A stretch of DNA of 10,251 nucleotides from Pseudomonadota bacterium. GTDB lineage: Bacteria > Pseudomonadota > Gammaproteobacteria > Burkholderiales > Burkholderiaceae_C. The stretch's first letter is position 1. Each line of letters starts with the position of its first letter. Of this stretch, positions 6,801 to 10,251 are shown piece after piece. Where the stretch lies: assembly GCA_030918015.1 (NCBI GenBank), contig JAUPTP010000036.1:1-10251 (forward strand), read 5' to 3'. The position numbers and the translations under genes are program-made. Under the pieces are notes generated by a model. The model saw only the letters and a program-made list of their open reading frames with translations. It was not told where the DNA came from and searched no databases.

Positions 6801-8105
6801 CCAGCTCAGCGTCAGCGGGCCGCTCAGGTGCATGGCGGGCGCGCGCAGGTCCAGCCCGTCGGGCCGCAGATCCTGCAGCGTCGTGCTCAGGGCCAGCTCG
6901 AGCCGGCGTCCGCTTTTGGGGTCGGAGCGGCTCCAGCGGCCATTGCCCAGCACCGTGCCGGCCGGCTGGCGGCCGTCGTGCAGGGCCAGCCTCAGCGTCT
7001 CGAGCGTGCCGATGTCGGGCTGCCGCGGATCGCCCGTGGCGCCCAGGCGCAGCGAGGCCAGCGGCAGCCGTCCCTGGTCGATCCGGCCGGGCTGCTGGTT
7101 GGCGAGGTCGATCTGCAGGCGCAGCGGGGGCGTGCCGTGCTGTCCGGGCGGCGCGGTGGGCTCCAGCAGGGCCTCGATGCTGCCGGTCAGGGCGGTCTGG
7201 GGCAGGCCGCTCGCGAACGGCGCCAGATCCAGTGCCGTCAGCCGGGCCTGCAGGCGTGACAGCGGCAGGGCCTGATCCGGCCGGAGCAGGGCGGTGGCCT
7301 CGAGCGACTGCCCGTGCGAGACCAGCCGGGCCCGGGCCTCGATCCGGGCGAGCGGCCCGCGCAGGCCCAGGTCCAGGCGCCAGTCCTGGGCCAGTGGCGC
7401 GGGCGCGGTGCCGGTGGCTGCGCCGGCCTGGGCATCGGGCTGCAGCTCGATGCGGGCCTCGACCGTCATCGGCGCGGCGGCGGTCATCGAGAGCTGGCCG
7501 TGCAGCTGCAGCCGGTCCTGTCGCAGCCGGATCTCGTCGAGGCGGTGCTGCGCCTGCTCGCCGGCGGGCAGGTCCAGCACCGCCGAGAGATCGCGCAGCG
7601 GCCGGGTGCGGATCGCGTCGAGCGTCAGCTGGCCGATCTGCAGCGCGTCGACATGCAGCGACAGCGGCAGCACCAGCGCGTCGGGCAGCGTCGTCGGGCC
7701 GGTGTCGGCCGAGGGACCCTGCAGGTCGATCGCGGCGATGTCCAGCCGGGCCAGGCGCAGCGAGGGCGGCTCGCCACCCGGATTCCAGTCGAAGACCGGG
7801 CGGCGCCAGGACAGGCCCTCGATCAGCAGGGTCTGCTGCGGGCCCAGCGCATAGCGCAGGCGGCGGATGTCCAGATCGCCCGCCAGCGCGCCGCGCAGCG
7901 CCTCGACCTGCAGGCCCGGCACCAGGGCCAGCAGCTGGCGGCTGCCGGATTCGGTGCCCAGCGCGAGCAGCAGGGCCGCCACGGCCAGTCCGCCGGCCAG
8001 CAGCACCGCCATGAGGGCGCGGACCCCGCGGTGTCCCGGGCGGGGGGGCGTTGTGGGGGGCGGGGCCGGATCGGTGGCGGCGGCGGAGGGGAGATCCCGG
8101 CTCAT
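3825..8105 (-). CDS. tamB: TamB, inner-membrane-anchored subunit of the translocation and assembly module
   Basis: The product is 1426 residues long, within the usual TamB range. A Pro-rich cytoplasmic N-terminus precedes a single membrane anchor (about 28-50). The characteristic start of the periplasmic part follows: GSRQLLALVPGLQVEALRG then LAGDLDIRRLRY. More than a thousand residues of repetitive beta structure follow, expected to form the long hydrophobic groove or beta-taco of the AsmA-like/TamB superfamily. The C-terminal DUF490 (TamB_C) domain is clear: RIRLISDPAMSDTDKLSWLI then LGRA at about 1275-1300, and LIWTWQW near 1401-1407. By family knowledge TamB spans the periplasm and contacts TamA, helping outer-membrane protein assembly and phospholipid transport. 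It lies 53 nt downstream of tamA on the same strand, in standard operon order. Oddities are a 19-residue Pro-rich tail after the usual last strand and an 8-residue tandem duplication near 957-970. No good Shine-Dalgarno precedes the ATG. Confidence 0.96.
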   Translation of the reverse strand: MSRDLPSAAATDPAPPPTTPPRPGHRGVRALMAVLLAGGLAVAALLLALGTESGSRQLLALVPGLQVEALRGALAGDLDIRRLRYALGPQQTLLIEGLSWRRPVFDWNPGGEPPSLRLARLDIAAIDLQGPSADTGPTTLPDALVLPLSLHVDALQIGQLTLDAIRTRPLRDLSAVLDLPAGEQAQHRLDEIRLRQDRLQLHGQLSMTAAAPMTVEARIELQPDAQAGAATGTAPAPLAQDWRLDLGLRGPLARIEARARLVSHGQSLEATALLRPDQALPLSRLQARLTALDLAPFASGLPQTALTGSIEALLEPTAPPGQHGTPPLRLQIDLANQQPGRIDQGRLPLASLRLGATGDPRQPDIGTLETLRLALHDGRQPAGTVLGNGRWSRSDPKSGRRLELALSTTLQDLRPDGLDLRAPAMHLSGPLTLSWSPPPEAARLPRGTLQTDLRGRHASRDLPELRLALRLNGTPERIELEHLQVGSGPARLRAQGVAERREAGQRWQLETQASLERFDPSLWWPGTAAGAWQRGPHRLDGRLQATLGGALPLAADQDARALLAGIEGQARLELSPSVLAGVPLSGTLQLRRAGAGPRHTLQTELDAWAGAPANAPGATALSLRGALAAPGGEDQAQLTLRSTALQALQPWLRLAGQDERLAGEIDGSGSLQGRWPQVRLQGRLDARQLELPAGLGVRQLALRTDAGLRSATDTIELDAEVSGLTRPGLQLDRLTLRGRGSPARHRIDLDSAMALTADGGAPRPLQARAALEGAWSTTTGLDWQGRLRDVAVRGVVPGLAAPRAAGTEALQPLLGLSELALSVQRPPDGRLSVRTGPARLELLDARLQLERMEWQSAEPADPAPALAVKARLEPLAIAPVLQKMQPDLGWSGDLQLDGQIDLLARDGRTTLAAQLRRTSGDLSLEDAELGTGPRRLGLGEIAFQLQARDGLWQFSQRIDGSQLGRIDGSQTVRTEAARLWPDADAPLEGRLALDVAQLGHWGGWLPAGWRLNGQLAGQARLGGRFGEPTYAGTLQGNGLAARNVLEGIDWREGQLRASLEGNRARVDTFSLRAGSGALDLSGEAVLDAQPTLTLQMKADRFAVLQRIDRRASLSGRADLRIDPRTTRLQGAFQVDEGRFDFTQADAPSLGEDVDVDRGQGPRRARETASGTSQRATQVDLRIGLGERFLLVGRGLNTRLTGELRLSSPASRLAVNGTIQAADGTYAAYGQKLRIERSVISFTGLPDNPRLDIEAIRPDLEDVRVGVSVTGTAQLPRIRLISDPAMSDTDKLSWLILGRASDGLGRTDMALLQRAATALVAGESNAPSLVERLGLDQLSVRQDGEGDSRATVVTLGKQISQRWYVGYERSLTAASGTWQLIYRAARRFTLRAQSGADNALDLIWTWQWGSPSLLPPTRARTTPASAP
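5196..5237 (-). repeat. 24-bp in-frame tandem duplication inside tamB
   Basis: The 18-mer CTGGCTGCCGTCGATGCG occurs exactly at 5196-5213 and again at 5220-5237, with a 24-bp period. On the coding strand this reads QRIDGSQLGRIDGSQTVR, an 8-residue step that keeps the frame. The lack of silent differences within the 18 bases suggests a fairly recent duplication. Confidence 0.85.
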
Positions 8106-8109
8106 GGGG

Positions 8110-8130
8110 TCAGCGGTCTCGCGGGTTCAT
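8110..8130 (-). other. Six-codon ORF just upstream of tamB
   Basis: Within the 53-nt gap between tamA and tamB, ATG at 8130 opens a reading frame encoding MNPRDR and stopping at TGA 8112-8110. That stop lies 4 nt before the tamB ATG. It has no Shine-Dalgarno. It could help deliver ribosomes to tamB by termination-reinitiation, or be chance in GC-rich DNA. Confidence 0.2.
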
Positions 8131-8158
8131 GGCGTTCGTGTCGGGGGGCGTGGCGGGG

Positions 8159-10045
8159 TCAGTAGGTGATGCCCAGGCTGAAGTGCAGCCTCAGCCGGCG
8201 CACCTGCTGGCCGTAGGCCAGATCCAGGCGCAGGGCGCCCACCGGGCTGCGCCAGCGCAGGCCCGCGCCATAGCCCAGGGCCGGCGTGAAGCCCTTCCAG
8301 GAGGTGGTGGCATTGCCCGCGTCGAGGAAGACGGCGCCCTGGAAGGCCGGATCGTCCCGGCGCAGCGGATGGGCGGCCTCGAGGCTGGCCACGGCCAGAA
8401 CGCGACCGCCCACCGCATCGCCCTGGGCATCGACCGGACCGAGGTCCTGGTTGCCGTAGCCGCGCACGCTGTCGTCGCCCCCAGCCCGGAACAGCAGGGT
8501 GTAGGGCACCGCGACCGCGTCGCGGGCGAACACCTGCCCGAGCTGCAGCCGCGCGGTGGTGGACCAGGGGCCGAGCCGGTCGTAGCGCGTCAGCCGCCCG
8601 GTGAAGCGGGTGAACGGACCGGGCTCGCGCGGCGTGGCCTGGTAGGACTGGCCCACGCCCGCCAGCAGCGACAGGCTGGTGCCCCGGGTGGGCAGCAGCG
8701 CGCTGTCGAGGTCGCGCCAGACCCACTGGTGGTTCAGGCTCACCGCCCGGGTGTCGTCGTTGACCGTGCCGTCGTCGATCACCTGGGTGCGCGCCCGCTG
8801 CCACTCGAGGTAGTAGAGCCGCTCGAGCCGCTCGTCGTCCTTGCTGCGGCCCAGGCGGGCGCTCTGGGTCGTCACCGCCAGGCCGCTGGCCTCGGCATGC
8901 CGGGCCAGCGCCGAGGCGACGTTGCGGTAGGGGCCGGGATGCGGATAGGAGGTCAGATCCAGCGACAGCAGCCGGTCGGTGCGCGCGAGCTGCAGCTGGG
9001 TCTTGCCCTGCCAGTCCAGGCCCATCCAGCGCTGATGCTGGTGCTCGAGCGTGACGCGCGGGCCGGTGCTGTCCGACACGCCCACGCCGAAGGTGGCCTG
9101 CTGCAGCGGGCGCTCGCGCAGCCGCACCGTCACCGGCATCGCCGCGGCCTGCTCCGGGTCGGGCTCCATCTGCACCGCCACGGTGTCGAACAGCGCCGAG
9201 CGGCCGAGCCGTGCCTGGAATTCCTGCAGCGTCGGCTCGCGCAGCGGCTCGCCGGGCGCGAAGTTCTCCAGCGCCTGCACCGCGTCCAGCGGCACATGGT
9301 CGAGGCCCTCGTAGCGGATCTCGCCGAAGCGGTAGAGCGGGCCGCTGTCGGCCACCAGGAACAGCCGCGCCCGCGCCTGCTGGGCATCGACCTGCGCGAC
9401 GGTGCCGCTCCAGGTGGCGGTCGCGTAGCCCTCGGTGCGCAGCCGCGACAGCGCGCCGGCCTTGGCCTGGCTCCAGCCGTCCTGCGTGAAGATCTGCCCG
9501 GCGGCGAGCGACCAGTCCTGGCGCACCTGCTGCTGCAGCGCCTGCGCCGGGGCCTCGCCCGCATCGGCCGACACGGACAGCGGGCCCTCGAACTCGAGGC
9601 GCACCGACCCCACCCGGGTCAGCGGACCGGGGTCGACGACCAGCTTCAGCCGCACCAGCGGCAGCGGCGCGTCGGGGCCGGCCGTCGCGGCCCGCTCGCC
9701 CCGGTCGATCACCTCGGTGCGGATCGTCGCGCCGAAATGACCTTCGGTCTCGAGCAGCGCGCGGGCCTGCGCGGGCGCGGCCTGGCGCAGCCGCATCAGC
9801 TCGGTGCGGGGCACGCGGGCCGTCTCCGGCGCGGCGAGATAGCGCGACAGGTCGAGGTGGCGCAGCAGCAGCGCGCGCAGATCGTCTGGCGCGTCGACCT
9901 GCAGCGTCCAGGTCACGTCCTCGGATGCGGTTTCCGCGGTGCTCGTCTCCGGGATCAGGGCCTGAGCCTGTGCCGAGGTGCATCCGGGCGACAGCCCGGC
10001 CAGGGCTGCCAGCAGCAGCGCGGGGCAGGGGCGAGCGCGTCTCAT
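8159..10045 (-). CDS. tamA: TamA, Omp85-family outer-membrane subunit of the translocation and assembly module
   Basis: The product is 628 residues long, near the usual length for TamA. A signal peptide probably ends after AQA at about 27-29. Three POTRA domains follow: about 45-138 (with a GHFGATI turn), 142-236 and 238-312 (with PLYRFGEIRYEGLDHVPLD and the LGRSALFDTVAVQ helix-strand). Residues about 315-628 form the 16-stranded barrel of the bacterial surface antigen (D15) family. The conserved loop-6 motif is VRGY at 527-530, preceded by FRAGGDDS, and the FLDAGN strand is at 573-578. The final strand, LRLHFSLGITY, ends in Tyr rather than the more common Phe. Three POTRAs and adjacency to tamB distinguish it from BamA, which has five. 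The role is outer-membrane protein insertion together with TamB. The gene is the promoter-proximal member of the pair. No Shine-Dalgarno precedes its ATG, but a 12-codon ORF overlaps it at ATGA. Confidence 0.95.
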   Translation of the reverse strand: MRRARPCPALLLAALAGLSPGCTSAQAQALIPETSTAETASEDVTWTLQVDAPDDLRALLLRHLDLSRYLAAPETARVPRTELMRLRQAAPAQARALLETEGHFGATIRTEVIDRGERAATAGPDAPLPLVRLKLVVDPGPLTRVGSVRLEFEGPLSVSADAGEAPAQALQQQVRQDWSLAAGQIFTQDGWSQAKAGALSRLRTEGYATATWSGTVAQVDAQQARARLFLVADSGPLYRFGEIRYEGLDHVPLDAVQALENFAPGEPLREPTLQEFQARLGRSALFDTVAVQMEPDPEQAAAMPVTVRLRERPLQQATFGVGVSDSTGPRVTLEHQHQRWMGLDWQGKTQLQLARTDRLLSLDLTSYPHPGPYRNVASALARHAEASGLAVTTQSARLGRSKDDERLERLYYLEWQRARTQVIDDGTVNDDTRAVSLNHQWVWRDLDSALLPTRGTSLSLLAGVGQSYQATPREPGPFTRFTGRLTRYDRLGPWSTTARLQLGQVFARDAVAVPYTLLFRAGGDDSVRGYGNQDLGPVDAQGDAVGGRVLAVASLEAAHPLRRDDPAFQGAVFLDAGNATTSWKGFTPALGYGAGLRWRSPVGALRLDLAYGQQVRRLRLHFSLGITY

Positions 10046-10080
10046 CGCGGGCGCGGCCGCAGGGGGAAGTCGATCAGCAT
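10042..10080 (-). other. 12-codon ORF overlapping the tamA start (ATGA)
   Basis: ATG at 10080 opens a frame reading MLIDFPLRPRPR. Its TGA (10044-10042) overlaps the tamA start codon as ATGA, the classical arrangement for translational coupling. tamA has no visible Shine-Dalgarno of its own. The ATG lies 7 nt after a possible -10 element, so the message could be leaderless. The frame is open upstream to a TGA at 10159-10161, so a GTG start at 10134 is also possible. It may be chance. Confidence 0.25.
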
Positions 10081-10251
10081 GGCCGAGAGTCTAGCCAGCC
10101 CGGTGGGCCCCGGCCGATCTGGGCGGTCTTGCACCGGATGTTTCGCGGCTCGGCCGCTTCAGCCTGCGGTCGCGTCCGCCGAAATCAGCAAGATGAACCG
10201 TGCTGCGTCGACACCCGCCTGCCGCACCGCTGCCCGTGATCGGCGCGGGCT
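10081..10251. other. Region upstream of tamA, no convincing gene
   Basis: This 171-bp edge region probably carries the tamAB promoter. Two short frames touch the window end. On the plus strand an ATG at 10193 starts MNRAASTPACRTAARDRRG and runs off the edge, which could be a divergent gene start. On the minus strand a frame enters at 10251 and stops at 10159, ending ARFILLISADATAG, which could be the end of an upstream gene. They overlap, so at most one is likely to be real. Neither has a domain I recognise. Confidence 0.4.
10088..10093 (-). promoter_or_regulatory. Weak candidate -10 element for tamAB
   Basis: On the minus strand TAGACT matches four of six bases of the -10 consensus. Seven bases separate it from the ATG at 10080, which would put the transcription start at or next to that ATG. 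No good -35 is found at 16-19 bp, so this is a low-confidence call. Confidence 0.25.

Noticed and set aside
4170..7259. A 1029-codon plus-strand open frame, and other long plus-strand frames opposite tamB (5020-7275, 6272-8014)
   Set aside because: They lie entirely antisense to a well-supported tamB. They encode compositionally biased Ala/Arg/Gln/Gly-rich strings with no domain or signal, as expected when stop codons are rare in high-GC DNA.
8127..9983. A 618-codon minus-strand frame overlapping tamA in another frame
   Set aside because: It is an Arg/Ala/Gly-rich out-of-frame shadow of tamA, whose own frame carries three POTRA domains and the barrel motifs.
9976..9993. A lipobox-like sequence (LSPGC) in the TamA signal peptide
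   Set aside because: Pro at the -2 position is not a normal lipobox residue. A type I cleavage after AQA fits better, and TamA is not a lipoprotein in this family.

Overview
The window is very GC-rich: blocks counted by hand run at about 70-77% G+C inside tamB. It carries envelope-biogenesis genes typical of Proteobacteria. The base composition, the gene content and the DUF4124-type small periplasmic protein point to a betaproteobacterium, probably of the order Burkholderiales. That placement is inference, because no rRNA or species marker is present.

Layout. (1) At 81-2773, on the plus strand, two closely spaced genes encode a predicted calcium-loop lipoprotein and a predicted outer-membrane beta-barrel protein. 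I cannot assign a named function to either. (2) At 2825-2899 lies a complete tRNA-Arg (anticodon CCT) with an encoded CCA end, a plausible -10 element and a strong intrinsic terminator. (3) At about 2900-3209 is a gene-free stretch of clearly lower GC. It has five copies of the heptamer GTTGCCC in both orientations just past the tRNA 3' end, which resembles a recombinase-binding or integration scar. (4) At 3210-3800, on the plus strand, a small secreted protein joins a DUF4124-like N-terminus to an SmpA/BamE-like domain. (5) At 3825-10045, on the minus strand, is the tamA-tamB pair: an Omp85-family outer-membrane protein with three POTRA domains, and the large inner-membrane-anchored TamB. (6) At 10081-10251 is the region upstream of tamA, with a weak promoter candidate and no convincing gene.

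The theme is the cell envelope. TamA in the outer membrane and TamB spanning the periplasm form the translocation and assembly module, implicated in outer-membrane protein insertion and in lipid transport between the membranes. The other three proteins are all predicted to be exported. The best leads are the GTTGCCC cluster beside the tRNA, the unassigned lipoprotein/barrel pair, short ORFs ending at or just before the tamA and tamB starts, and a 24-bp in-frame tandem duplication plus a C-terminal tail in TamB. I found no CRISPR array, insertion sequence, transposase, integrase or phage gene. No clearly new multi-gene system is demonstrated. Very long antisense ORFs opposite tamB and tamA are explained by high GC and were discarded.
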